Below, piece by piece: positions 56,238 to 64,000 of a stretch of DNA of 64,000 nucleotides. A program made the translations under genes and the position numbers. The notes beneath the pieces are model-generated. The model searched no databases. It was not told the DNA's origin and was given only the letters and a program-made list of their open reading frames with translations. The stretch comes from Lentibacillus saliphilus (GTDB lineage: Bacteria > Bacillota > Bacilli > Bacillales > Amphibacillaceae): assembly GCF_019093865.1 (NCBI RefSeq), contig NZ_JABJXD010000002.1, positions 124,001 to 188,000 on the forward strand, written 5' to 3'. Each line of letters begins with the position of its first letter. Within the stretch, counting starts at the first letter, position 1.

Positions 56238-56795
56238 ATGGAATTCCTAAATAAAGTCGAACAAGACATTGACGTTATCGTCACAAACTGGTTACATGGC
56301 GACCATTTAACTGATCAGGATGTATGTGTCATAGGATGTTCTACGAGCGAAGTGATTGGGAAATCTATCGGGACAGCAGGAAGTGAAGACGTCGCAAAGA
56401 TCATTTTTCAGTCTATATCCAAGCTCGTTCTCCGTAAAGAAGTAAGACTTGCGTTTCAGTGCTGTGAACATTTAAATCGTGCACTTGTTGTTGAAAGAGA
56501 GACGATGCGTGCGTTAAATTTAACTGAGGTTACAGCAGTTCCAGTTCCGGAAGCAGGTGGATCAATGGCCACATTCGCCTATCAAAACATGAACGACCCA
56601 GTTCTTGTAGAATCAATTTCAGCAGATGCTGGTATTGATATCGGTGAAACGTTGATTGGCATGCATTTAAAGCATGTTGCCGTTCCATTGCGGTTTGGTC
56701 AAAATACCGTCGGAGAGGCTCGAGCTTCATTTGCCTTTACACGGCCTCCATTGATCGGTGGTTCACGTGCGCAATATCCCGGAAGAGCAACGTAA
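56238..56795 (+). CDS. ywlG: YwlG family protein (TIGR01440/UPF0340)
   Basis: A 185-residue soluble protein in the expected place after rpiB. Recognisable pieces are VIGCSTSEVIGKSIGTAGSE (~33-52), RALVVERE and GGSMATFAYQ. It starts 35 bases after rpiB. AAAAGGGGG precedes the ATG. Function unknown. Confidence 0.88.
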   Translation: MEFLNKVEQDIDVIVTNWLHGDHLTDQDVCVIGCSTSEVIGKSIGTAGSEDVAKIIFQSISKLVLRKEVRLAFQCCEHLNRALVVERETMRALNLTEVTAVPVPEAGGSMATFAYQNMNDPVLVESISADAGIDIGETLIGMHLKHVAVPLRFGQNTVGEARASFAFTRPPLIGGSRAQYPGRAT

Positions 56796-56889
56796 CATCT
56801 TTTTACAAATCCGATGGTGAACATATATAACAGCACCCAAAGCACAACACATCTTTAGCCATAAATACACAATTATTGGAGGTCTCTAT

Positions 56890-58125
56890 ATGGAGCATTT
56901 ACAGCATGCAGATCGAGAACTATTTTCAGCCATCACAAAAGAAAAGAAGCGTCAACAAGATAAAATTGAATTGATTGCCTCCGAAAACTTTGTAACCGAG
57001 GCAGTCATGGAAGCAATGGGCTCGGTGCTAACAAATAAGTACGCAGAAGGCTATCCATCCCGTCGTTATTATGGTGGATGTGAGTACGTTGATATCGTAG
57101 AAAATCTCGCGCGTGACCGTGCCAAATTATTGTTTGGTGCTGATCATGTCAACGTTCAGCCACACTCAGGTGCCCAAGCCAATATGGCGGTTTACTTTAC
57201 CGTCCTCGAACCAGGTGATACGGTGCTTGGGATGAATCTAAGTCATGGTGGTCACTTAACCCATGGTAGCCCTGTTAACTTTAGTGGTACGTTATATCAG
57301 TTTGTTGACTATGGTGTGGATCCTGAAACAGAGCGGCTCGATTATGAGGCCATCCTGCAAAAGGCTAAAGATGTTAAGCCTAAGTTGATCGTAGCAGGTG
57401 CAAGTGCGTATTCACGTGAAATTGATTTTGCGAAGTTCCGTGATATCGCTGATGAAGTCGGTGCGTATTTAATGGTTGATATGGCACATATTGCTGGCCT
57501 CGTTGCTGCTGGCTTACATCAAAATCCAGTTCCATATGCTGATTTCGTCACGACAACAACACATAAAACGCTACGCGGACCACGCGGCGGTATGATTTTG
57601 TGTAAAGAAGAATATGCGAAGCGCATCGACAAGTCTGTGTTTCCAGGCATGCAGGGTGGTCCACTCATGCATGTGATTGCCGCAAAGGCAGTTTCATTTA
57701 AGGAAGCCTTATCAAATGATTTTAAGCTTTATGCTACGCAAGTTATTGAAAATGCTAAAGTGTTAGCAGAGGCACTTGAACAAGAGGGGATTCGGATCGT
57801 TTCAGGTGGCACAGACAACCATCTACTCCTCCTTGATGTTAAGCCACTCAATTTAACAGGGAAGATTGCTGAAGAAGTACTTGATGAAATTGGTATTACG
57901 ACAAATAAGAATACGATCCCATTTGATACTGAGGGTCCTTTTATAACGAGCGGTATTCGCGTTGGCACAGCAGCTGTGACAACGAGAGGCTTCGGGACAG
58001 AAGATATGAAGGAGATCGCCGGTATTATATCTCACGCCTTAAAGCATTACGAAGATAAAACACAACTAGACGTTTGTAAAAGTCGTGTTAACGCATTAAC
58101 CGATAAGTTCCTACTTTATGTGTAA
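56890..58125 (+). CDS. glyA: Serine hydroxymethyltransferase
   Basis: A 411-residue PLP enzyme that converts serine and tetrahydrofolate to glycine and methylene-THF, the main one-carbon source. [20 protein letters not shown] (~24-43), YGGCEYVD and the PLP-lysine motif [14 protein letters not shown] (~221-234) are present. GGAGG stands 5-6 nt before the ATG. It is followed by a terminator and then upp. Confidence 0.97.
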   Translation: MEHLQHADRELFSAITKEKKRQQDKIELIASENFVTEAVMEAMGSVLTNKYAEGYPSRRYYGGCEYVDIVENLARDRAKLLFGADHVNVQPHSGAQANMAVYFTVLEPGDTVLGMNLSHGGHLTHGSPVNFSGTLYQFVDYGVDPETERLDYEAILQKAKDVKPKLIVAGASAYSREIDFAKFRDIADEVGAYLMVDMAHIAGLVAAGLHQNPVPYADFVTTTTHKTLRGPRGGMILCKEEYAKRIDKSVFPGMQGGPLMHVIAAKAVSFKEALSNDFKLYATQVIENAKVLAEALEQEGIRIVSGGTDNHLLLLDVKPLNLTGKIAEEVLDEIGITTNKNTIPFDTEGPFITSGIRVGTAAVTTRGFGTEDMKEIAGIISHALKHYEDKTQLDVCKSRVNALTDKFLLYV

Positions 58126-58137
58126 AACAGTCTATAA

Positions 58138-58164
58138 GGGCATCCATTTAATGGGTGTCTTTTT
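58138..58164 (+). terminator. Terminator of glyA
   Basis: GGCATCC (58139-58145) pairs with GGGTGTC (58153-58159) with two G-U pairs, followed by TTTTT. Confidence 0.75.
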
Positions 58165-58258
58165 CGTATACATTGACTGAAACAGCTACACTTGAGATTT
58201 TCACTAGTGTATGTGATGGCAAACTACTTTTATTTTAAACAATCATTTAAAAGATAGC

Positions 58259-58287
58259 TTGAATCAGTGCTTGTTTTTCTGTACAAT
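58259..58287 (+). promoter_or_regulatory. Promoter of upp
   Basis: TTGAAT (58259-58264), 17-nt spacer, TACAAT (58282-58287), 38 bases before the ATG. Confidence 0.8.
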
Positions 58288-58325
58288 TTACAGGATGCAA
58301 ATAAACTAATTGGGAGTGTTGAACG

Positions 58326-58955
58326 ATGGGACACGTACACGTACTTGATCATCCTTTAATCCAGCATAAGCTAACTTATATCCGCGATAAAAATACGGGA
58401 ACAAAAGAATTTCGTGAACTCGTTGATGAAGTCGCCATGTTAATGGCATTTGAAATCACACGGGATTTGCCAGTAACTGAAAAAACGATTGAAACGCCAG
58501 TTATAAATACAGAGGCAAAAGTGCTTGCCGGTAAAAAAATCGGTCTTGTTCCAATTTTGCGTGCAGGCCTAGGCATGGTTGACGGCATGCGCAAGCTCAT
58601 CCCCGCTGCTCGAGTTGGTCACGTCGGTCTTTACCGTGATCCGGAGACATTACAGCCTACTGAATATTATTTTAAAATGCCTTCTGATATTTCAGAGCGT
58701 GAATTGATTGTCATTGATCCTATGCTTGCGACGGGTGGATCAGCAAATGACGCCATTAGTTCCTTGAAAAAACGCGGTGCAAAACATATTCGTCTCATGT
58801 GTTTAGTAGCAGCACCTGAAGGGATAGAAGTGATTCAGGAGGCACATCCTGATGTTGATATTTATCTCGCTGCCCTTGACGAAGGTCTCAATGAAAAAGG
58901 TTATATCGTCCCAGGTCTCGGTGATGCTGGTGACAGACTGTTTGGCACGAAATAA
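58326..58955 (+). CDS. upp: Uracil phosphoribosyltransferase
   Basis: A 209-residue enzyme that makes UMP from uracil and PRPP, for pyrimidine salvage. The PRPP-binding motif is [16 protein letters not shown] (~128-143), and the uracil-binding end reads [18 protein letters not shown]. Length and sequence are standard. TGGGAG precedes the ATG. Confidence 0.97.
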   Translation: MGHVHVLDHPLIQHKLTYIRDKNTGTKEFRELVDEVAMLMAFEITRDLPVTEKTIETPVINTEAKVLAGKKIGLVPILRAGLGMVDGMRKLIPAARVGHVGLYRDPETLQPTEYYFKMPSDISERELIVIDPMLATGGSANDAISSLKKRGAKHIRLMCLVAAPEGIEVIQEAHPDVDIYLAALDEGLNEKGYIVPGLGDAGDRLFGTK

Positions 58956-58988
58956 GTAAGATTTAATGAGTTATATAACGTTTGATAT

Positions 58989-59021
58989 TGGTGAGAAAGG
59001 CGTAAGTCGTCTTCCTCACCA
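58989..59021 (+). terminator. Hairpin after upp
   Basis: TGGTGAGAAAGGCG (58989-59002) pairs with CGTCTTCCTCACCA (59008-59021), 12 of 14 positions. There is no clear T-run, so termination by it alone is uncertain. Confidence 0.5.
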
Positions 59022-59165
59022 TACTAAATCAACAGTTGATTGTGTTGAAATCGATGATACATATAAGGAAACAGCATGATTCGTAGGATGATTTTTTGTT
59101 AGCGCTTAAGCAGTAGGTGTCTTGATCACGCCCTAATATTATTGAATAATGGAGTGGACAAAAAT

Positions 59166-60284
59166 ATGAGCAACCGCATTAAAGTGATGTCAATATTTGG
59201 TACGCGACCAGAAGCCATTAAAATGGCACCATTAGTCCTAGAATTAGAGAAGCGATCTGACGAGTTTGAGTCGATTGTAACGGTTACTGCCCAGCATCGG
59301 GAAATGCTTGATCAAGTGTTAGATATTTTTAATATTGAGCCGGACTTTGATTTGAATATCATGAAAAGTGGGCAAACGCTAGCTCAAATTCTGACACGAG
59401 CTCTTGAAGGATTAGATGCTGTCATGAAAGAAGCACAGCCTGACATTGTTCTTGTACATGGGGATACGAGTACGACCTTCGCAGCCTCGCTTGCGGCTTA
59501 TTACAATCAAGTTGCTATTGGTCATGTAGAGGCAGGCTTACGCACGTGGAACAAGTATAGTCCATACCCTGAAGAACTGAACCGTCAGCTTACAGGGGTG
59601 ATGGCAGATCTACATTTTTCACCAACGAATATGGCCAAGCAAAATTTGCTTGATGAAAATAAGGAAGCGAGTACAATTGTCGTGACAGGTAATACAGCAA
59701 TTGATGCACTGCAAACAACGGTTTCCAAAGATTACAACAATCCGATTCTCGATGACATAGTAGGAAAACGTCTCGTGCTTATGACAGCTCATCGTCGTGA
59801 AAATCTCGGAACGAATATGGAGCAAATGTTTCGGGCAATAAAACGTTTAGTGGAAGCGTATGATGATATACATGTCATCTATCCAGTTCATTTAAATCCA
59901 GTCGTTCGTCAGACAGCTGATCATATTCTTGGAGATGATGATCGTATTCAATTAATTGATCCATTAAGTGTTGTTGATTTTCATAATTTTGCCGCACGAT
60001 CACACCTCATCTTAACAGATTCTGGTGGTGTTCAAGAGGAAGCGCCTTCGCTCGGCGTGCCCGTTCTCGTCTTAAGAGATACAACAGAACGCCCTGAGGG
60101 GATTGATGCTGGGACACTTAAGCTTGCTGGTACAGATGAAGATACAATTTTTAATTTGGCGAGTGAACTACTATCAAACCAAGAGGCATATGACGCAATG
60201 GCTAAAGCCGCTAACCCGTATGGAGATGGTAAAGCATCTCGTCGCATTGCTGATGCCATTACTGATTATTTTAAAACTAAATAA
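59166..60284 (+). CDS. mnaA: Non-hydrolysing UDP-N-acetylglucosamine 2-epimerase
   Basis: A 372-residue WecB/MnaA-type epimerase giving UDP-ManNAc for wall teichoic acid or other polymers. FGTRPEAIKMAPLVLEL (~10-26), VHGDTSTTFAASLAA and TDSGGVQEEAPSLGVPVLVLR are diagnostic. ATG 59166 follows GGAGTGG; eight upstream codons in frame are not needed. Placing mnaA right after upp is common outside B. subtilis, for example in Listeria. Confidence 0.94.
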   Translation: MSNRIKVMSIFGTRPEAIKMAPLVLELEKRSDEFESIVTVTAQHREMLDQVLDIFNIEPDFDLNIMKSGQTLAQILTRALEGLDAVMKEAQPDIVLVHGDTSTTFAASLAAYYNQVAIGHVEAGLRTWNKYSPYPEELNRQLTGVMADLHFSPTNMAKQNLLDENKEASTIVVTGNTAIDALQTTVSKDYNNPILDDIVGKRLVLMTAHRRENLGTNMEQMFRAIKRLVEAYDDIHVIYPVHLNPVVRQTADHILGDDDRIQLIDPLSVVDFHNFAARSHLILTDSGGVQEEAPSLGVPVLVLRDTTERPEGIDAGTLKLAGTDEDTIFNLASELLSNQEAYDAMAKAANPYGDGKASRRIADAITDYFKTK

Positions 60285-60303
60285 CGAACCAGTCTATATA
60301 CTC

Positions 60304-60342
60304 AAAACGAAAAACAGCTCTATTCGGGCTGTTTTTCGTTTT
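60304..60342. terminator. Bidirectional-looking terminator of mnaA
   Basis: AAAACGAAAAACAGC (60304-60318) and GCTGTTTTTCGTTTT (60328-60342) are perfect complements of 15 bp. Confidence 0.9.
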
Positions 60343-60446
60343 GTTTATACATATTTTCACTCGAAACGCAGCATAATAGAAAACAAACTTGTAATAATGG
60401 GGACCTTTTAAATAGTTGAGAAAGTCCCCTGTAAGGAGATCAATGA

Positions 60447-62729
60447 ATGCGTTCTTTATATGCTGTTCTCACATTATGCGTCACTAGCATGTTTCTCGGA
60501 CTCCCGGAAGAACGTGCTGCAATGGCCCCTCATGAGCAAGCGGAACAATCTATGATTTTAGAAGTAGAAGGTAATCCTGTTGAACATGCAAACTACTTGA
60601 AAACGTATCACCCATTTATAGAAGTCGTTATGGTTTATGATGATTTGTTTAATGGTATTGCGATCAAAGGGACGATTGAAAAATTGGCGCGTATGGCCTC
60701 GCTCGATTTCATTAAAACAATCCATCCGGTTAAAACGTATGCCCATCCGGAAGTCATATCATCGTCCCATCAAAACAAAGCGCTGTATGATCATCAGCGG
60801 ATGCCATTAAATTTAAAGCCGCCTGAACATCAAAAATTCAAATCAACAGAAGCTCAAATTAGTCCACAAGTGATACCGAATGCGTTAAATCCGACACCAT
60901 ATAAAGGAAGCGGTGTTAAGGTTGGAGTCATTGATACAGGTATTGACTTTAATCACCCAGACTTGGCGTCAAATTATAAAGGCGGTTACGACCTTGTTGA
61001 CTTGGATGATGAGCCAATGGAAACGACTGTATCAGAGGGTGCGCCAACAATTCACGGAACGCATGTGGCAGGTATTATTGCTGCAAATGGTCAATTACAA
61101 GGTGTCGCTCCTGAAGCTGAGTTATATGCTTATAGAGCACTTGGACCAGGGGGACAAGGAACGTCCATTCAAGTCATTGCAGCTTTGGAACAGGCCGTAA
61201 AGGATGAGGTCGATATCATTAATTTATCGCTCGGAAATGCAGTCAATGGGCCCGATTACCCAACAAGTCAAGCAGTAAACAAAGCAGCAGAAAAAGGTAT
61301 AGTGATTGTGATCGCAAGTGGTAATGATGGACCAGGGGATTGGACTGTTGGATCGCCAGCTACGGCTGTTGAAGCATTGTCTGTCGGTGCGACAACACCT
61401 CCAACAAAACATCCATATTTATATGCGCCGAGTATAGACAAGCGTATGGACATTGCGCCAATGATTGGTTCAGCATCGTGGGCTTTAAAAACAGATTATC
61501 CAATTCAGGCTATGGCTAATACAAAGACTGATTTGACAGGAATGATTGCTCTCGTAAAAAGAGGTGATACGCCGTTTTATGAGTTGGCACAGGATGCCGA
61601 AGCACGTGGAGCAGTTGCTGTTCTCATTATGAATAAGGAGGCTGGTCTCTTTCAAGGATCTGTCATCGGTGAAACGCCGTTATCAATTCCTGTAGCGGGT
61701 TTATCACAAAAGGATGGGCAACGATTAATAAATCGATTAAATAAGACGCCCCACCTATATGTGGAAACGATGTTTGAAAACAGAGATACAGGTATTGCTT
61801 CTTTCAGCTCTAGAGGCCCCGTTACTGTTACTTGGGACATCAAACCTCAACTTGTTGCACCAGGCGCAAATATTTTAAGTACAGTCCCTAAAGGTTATCA
61901 ACAGCTACAAGGAACGAGCATGGCAGCACCACATGTGGCAGGTGCTGTAGCCGTTATAAAGCAAGCACATCCTGACTGGACACAAGCACAAATTAAAGCA
62001 GCATTAACGACAACTGCTCAGCCACTTTTAGATGAGGATGACAATCTTCTTCCGCCGACAAGCCAGGGGGCCGGTCAAATAATGCTTAAAGAAGCGATTC
62101 AAACAGAGACAATTGTCCATAATGCTTTTTTAACGTTTGGAAAAGTGACCGCGTATAAGCAAACAGACACGAAGGAAGTTGTCGTAGAGAATTTAAGTGA
62201 ACAACCACAAACGTACACCTTTAACATTCCTGTAAAACAAAGCGGCTTAACGTGGAGCTTACCTCAAGCATTTACAATCAAAGCAGGTGAAAAAAAGTCT
62301 GTTTCAATTGAATTAAGTGTGACACCAATGTTGTTAAAGGAGGGCATTCATGAAGGCTGGCTTGAGCTACAGAATGGCGGGGACTTGTATCGGCTGCCAT
62401 ATTTGTTTATAAATGAGACAGCGGATTATCCAAAAGCAATGGGTCTCGGGATTGCACCGAAGCCGTTGACTCCTTCGACCTACGAATATTCATTTTACGT
62501 CCCTAATGATGTAGCTAAAGTAAAAATAGACTTGTACAATCCGTATACTTTAATTCATGATCGGACACTACTGGAATTGAGTGATGTAAGCTCCGGTTTA
62601 AATGAAGGAGAGCTGACTCAAAATGAAGTCGGTACACCAGGTGAATATAGGGGGCTGATTACAATGGAGATGGCTGACCGATCAATTGAAACCATGAACG
62701 TTGATATCTTTATTCCTCCTATTCAATAA
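60447..62729 (+). CDS. Secreted S8 (subtilisin-family) protease, Vpr-like
   Basis: A 760-residue subtilase. Signal peptide ~1-25, I9-like propeptide ~35-100, catalytic domain ~150-540 with Asp163 (GVIDTGIDFNHPDL), His206 (HGTHVAGI) and Ser491 (GTSMAAPHVAG). A protease-associated (PA) domain is inserted (~360-445). The C-terminal ~200 residues are beta-rich, Fn3-like. Architecture matches the minor extracellular protease Vpr. No wall-anchor signal or S-layer repeat is seen, so it should be released. AAGGAG precedes the ATG. The neighbours upp, mnaA and atpI are housekeeping genes; B. subtilis has vpr elsewhere. Confidence 0.9.
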   Translation: MRSLYAVLTLCVTSMFLGLPEERAAMAPHEQAEQSMILEVEGNPVEHANYLKTYHPFIEVVMVYDDLFNGIAIKGTIEKLARMASLDFIKTIHPVKTYAHPEVISSSHQNKALYDHQRMPLNLKPPEHQKFKSTEAQISPQVIPNALNPTPYKGSGVKVGVIDTGIDFNHPDLASNYKGGYDLVDLDDEPMETTVSEGAPTIHGTHVAGIIAANGQLQGVAPEAELYAYRALGPGGQGTSIQVIAALEQAVKDEVDIINLSLGNAVNGPDYPTSQAVNKAAEKGIVIVIASGNDGPGDWTVGSPATAVEALSVGATTPPTKHPYLYAPSIDKRMDIAPMIGSASWALKTDYPIQAMANTKTDLTGMIALVKRGDTPFYELAQDAEARGAVAVLIMNKEAGLFQGSVIGETPLSIPVAGLSQKDGQRLINRLNKTPHLYVETMFENRDTGIASFSSRGPVTVTWDIKPQLVAPGANILSTVPKGYQQLQGTSMAAPHVAGAVAVIKQAHPDWTQAQIKAALTTTAQPLLDEDDNLLPPTSQGAGQIMLKEAIQTETIVHNAFLTFGKVTAYKQTDTKEVVVENLSEQPQTYTFNIPVKQSGLTWSLPQAFTIKAGEKKSVSIELSVTPMLLKEGIHEGWLELQNGGDLYRLPYLFINETADYPKAMGLGIAPKPLTPSTYEYSFYVPNDVAKVKIDLYNPYTLIHDRTLLELSDVSSGLNEGELTQNEVGTPGEYRGLITMEMADRSIETMNVDIFIPPIQ

Positions 62730-62733
62730 ACAT

Positions 62734-63100
62734 GATGACAGACAGGGATAATAGAGGGACTTTTAAACATGTATAGTCATATATTTTTTACAAAAGTTCA
62801 CAAGTCTGTCATCGTAAATGTTTGTGTTTTGCTTTATAATATTCTAGTATTCAAAATTCAAGCGAGCAATGACACAAGCGCTGATGATTTAGATGTGATG
62901 TGACGTCTAAAGTAATTGACAATCTACTATCGCTATTGGTACACTACTAGCGTGTAGGTAGAGGGGCTTGTCAATTCATAATAATGCGTTTTTTTTGTGC
63001 ATTGTTATAATGTTAAAATAAGCCCTTTTCAAGTCGTACAACTGTGTGAATTTAACGGATTCGCGCGATTGTTTTACTTGAGATTACTGATCGACTTGAA
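62734..63100 (+). promoter_or_regulatory. Upstream region of the atp operon: promoters and three long-range inverted repeats
   Basis: Candidate promoters: TTGACA (62916-62921), 18 nt, TACACT (62940-62945); and TG-T-TATAAT (63003-63011). Inverted repeats: GATGACAGAC/GTCTGTCATC (62734-62743, 62804-62813), AATTGACAATCTAC pairing with GTAGA and TTGTCAATT (62914-62976, inner GCTA/TAGC), and TTCAAGTCG/CGACTTGAA (63028-63036, 63092-63100). The first may mark the protease 3' end. The others flank the promoters or lie in the leader. No gene is seen in the 451-base gap. Confidence 0.5.
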
Positions 63101-63180
63101 CAGCCATTTTAAAATTTACACCGTTTTCATGTGTGAAACGATGGTCGATTTAAGTTGACTTTCGGGGAGAAGAGACGATC

Positions 63181-63555
63181 ATGTCGAATTATGAACGCAT
63201 GTCTATTCGCCAGCGGAAATGGATGCTTTATCTCATGGCCCTTTTTGTTCTAGGAGCAGGTTTTACGCCGTATTCAACAATTTTTTACGGGCTCGTTCTG
63301 GGCAGTGCAGTAAGCTTTTATAATCTGTATCTGTTACAGAAAAAGATTGAGGAATTTACTGGTGCTGTTGTTGCAGAAACAAAAACCCGAGGTATTGGCA
63401 CCATGTCGAGATTTGCCGCTGCTGCTTTTGCAATCATCATAGCGATTCGATTCGAAGCGCAAATTAATATGATTGCAGTTGTAATTGGATTAATGACGGC
63501 TTACATCGTCATTGTCATAGATTTTATCCTATTTAGAACTAAAGACTACGCTTGA
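63181..63555 (+). CDS. atpI: ATP synthase protein I
   Basis: A 124-residue protein with four predicted membrane helices in the expected place before atpB. AtpI helps assemble the c-ring or F1Fo complex and has been tied to Mg2+ supply; it is not a stable subunit. GGGGAGAAGAG precedes the ATG. The next gene starts 15 bases later, in the same operon. Confidence 0.88.
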   Translation: MSNYERMSIRQRKWMLYLMALFVLGAGFTPYSTIFYGLVLGSAVSFYNLYLLQKKIEEFTGAVVAETKTRGIGTMSRFAAAAFAIIIAIRFEAQINMIAVVIGLMTAYIVIVIDFILFRTKDYA

Positions 63556-63570
63556 AAAGGGGTGAAATAA

Positions 63571-64000
63571 ATGGATCATAAAGCACCATTATGGGAAAAT
63601 GTTTTTGGTATACCATGGCTTGATTTTAACCCGTCCAACATTCTTATGATACTTATTACGTCTGTGATCGTGTTCGTCTTATCTGTATTAGGCGCACGGA
63701 AGCTCGCGATGAAGCCGACTGGTGCTCAAAATGTGATGGAATGGGTTCTCGACTTCGTTAAAGGCATCGTGAATGACACGATGGACTGGAAAACGGGCCG
63801 AATATTTTTGCCACTCGCCTTAACGTTGTTTACATATATCCTTGTTGGAAACACGCTTGGCGTTATCATGAACATGTCTTTTGGCGAAGAACATTATATT
63901 TGGTGGAAATCACCAACCGCTGACCCAGGTATAACATTAACATTAGCCGGAATGGTTATTATCCTATCGCACTACTATGGGATCAAACTTAAAGGTGGTA
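63571..64000 (+). CDS. atpB: ATP synthase subunit a, 3' end outside window
   Basis: ATG 63571 follows AAGGGGTG; 143 codons are open to the window end. The product begins [20 protein letters not shown] and has membrane helices at ~22-42, ~78-102 and ~123-138. Subunit a forms the proton half-channels of Fo; the essential Arg lies in the missing C-terminal part. It is the first structural gene of the atp operon. Confidence 0.93.
   Translation, partial: MDHKAPLWENVFGIPWLDFNPSNILMILITSVIVFVLSVLGARKLAMKPTGAQNVMEWVLDFVKGIVNDTMDWKTGRIFLPLALTLFTYILVGNTLGVIMNMSFGEEHYIWWKSPTADPGITLTLAGMVIILSHYYGIKLKGG

Overview
The window reads as chromosome of a low-to-moderate-GC, endospore-forming Bacillaceae member. 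Gene order follows the Bacillus subtilis ywd-ywl interval closely: ywdI/ywdK, gerQ, cwlJ, hemQ, pta, lipL, ywfO, ywgA, ywhD, pbpG, ywiB, argS, fadF, rpoE, pyrG, spo0F, fbaA, tal, murA2, glpX, rho, rpmE, tdk, prfA, prmC, spoIIR, ywlB, ywlC, mntP, ywlE, rpiB, ywlG, glyA, upp, mnaA, atpI, atpB. Sporulation genes (gerQ, cwlJ, spo0F, spoIIR) and a coproporphyrin-type haem gene (hemQ) support this. An ectoine-catabolism-like cluster suggests a saline habitat. The exact genus cannot be fixed from sequence alone. No rRNA, tRNA, prophage, IS element or CRISPR array was seen.

Region 1 (1-9.7 kb) is accessory: the end of an acyltransferase-3 membrane protein, then a PucR-type regulator followed by an ectoine-hydrolase-like M24 protein, an aldehyde dehydrogenase and a class III aminotransferase on the same strand. 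Together they could turn ectoine-derived diaminobutyrate into aspartate, but the deacetylase DoeB is absent here. A convergent YjiH-family membrane protein and a small phasin-like protein follow.

Region 2 (9.8-23.4 kb) is a block of spore, haem, acetate and lipoate genes in short units separated by strong terminators. Region 3 (23.5-35.5 kb) is a long fatty/branched-chain acyl-CoA operon: fadF, thiolase, hydroxyacyl-CoA dehydrogenase, two acyl-CoA dehydrogenases, a MeaB GTPase, a TetR regulator and a fused isobutyryl-CoA mutase IcmF. Two similar palindromes (TGARYGAWCRTTCA), upstream of fadF and of the thiolase gene, are likely sites for that TetR protein.

Region 4 (35.6-47.4 kb) holds transcription, CTP synthesis, phosphorelay, glycolysis/gluconeogenesis and cell-wall genes; the pyrG leader has every element of CTP-sensed reiterative-transcription attenuation. 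Region 5 (47.6-64 kb) runs from prfA to the start of the ATP synthase operon. It carries a DnaA-box cluster before ywlC, a YwlE homologue with a long helical insertion, a methyl-accepting chemotaxis protein set among the ywl genes, and a secreted subtilase.

The most unusual non-coding content is (a) five members of one structured intergenic repeat family, from a bare 136-nt hairpin to a 397-nt form filled with mini-hairpins that have different but self-complementary stems around a near-constant 5-nt loop, and (b) two degenerate tandem arrays with periods of exactly 20 and 21 nt, each placed just beyond a transcription terminator.
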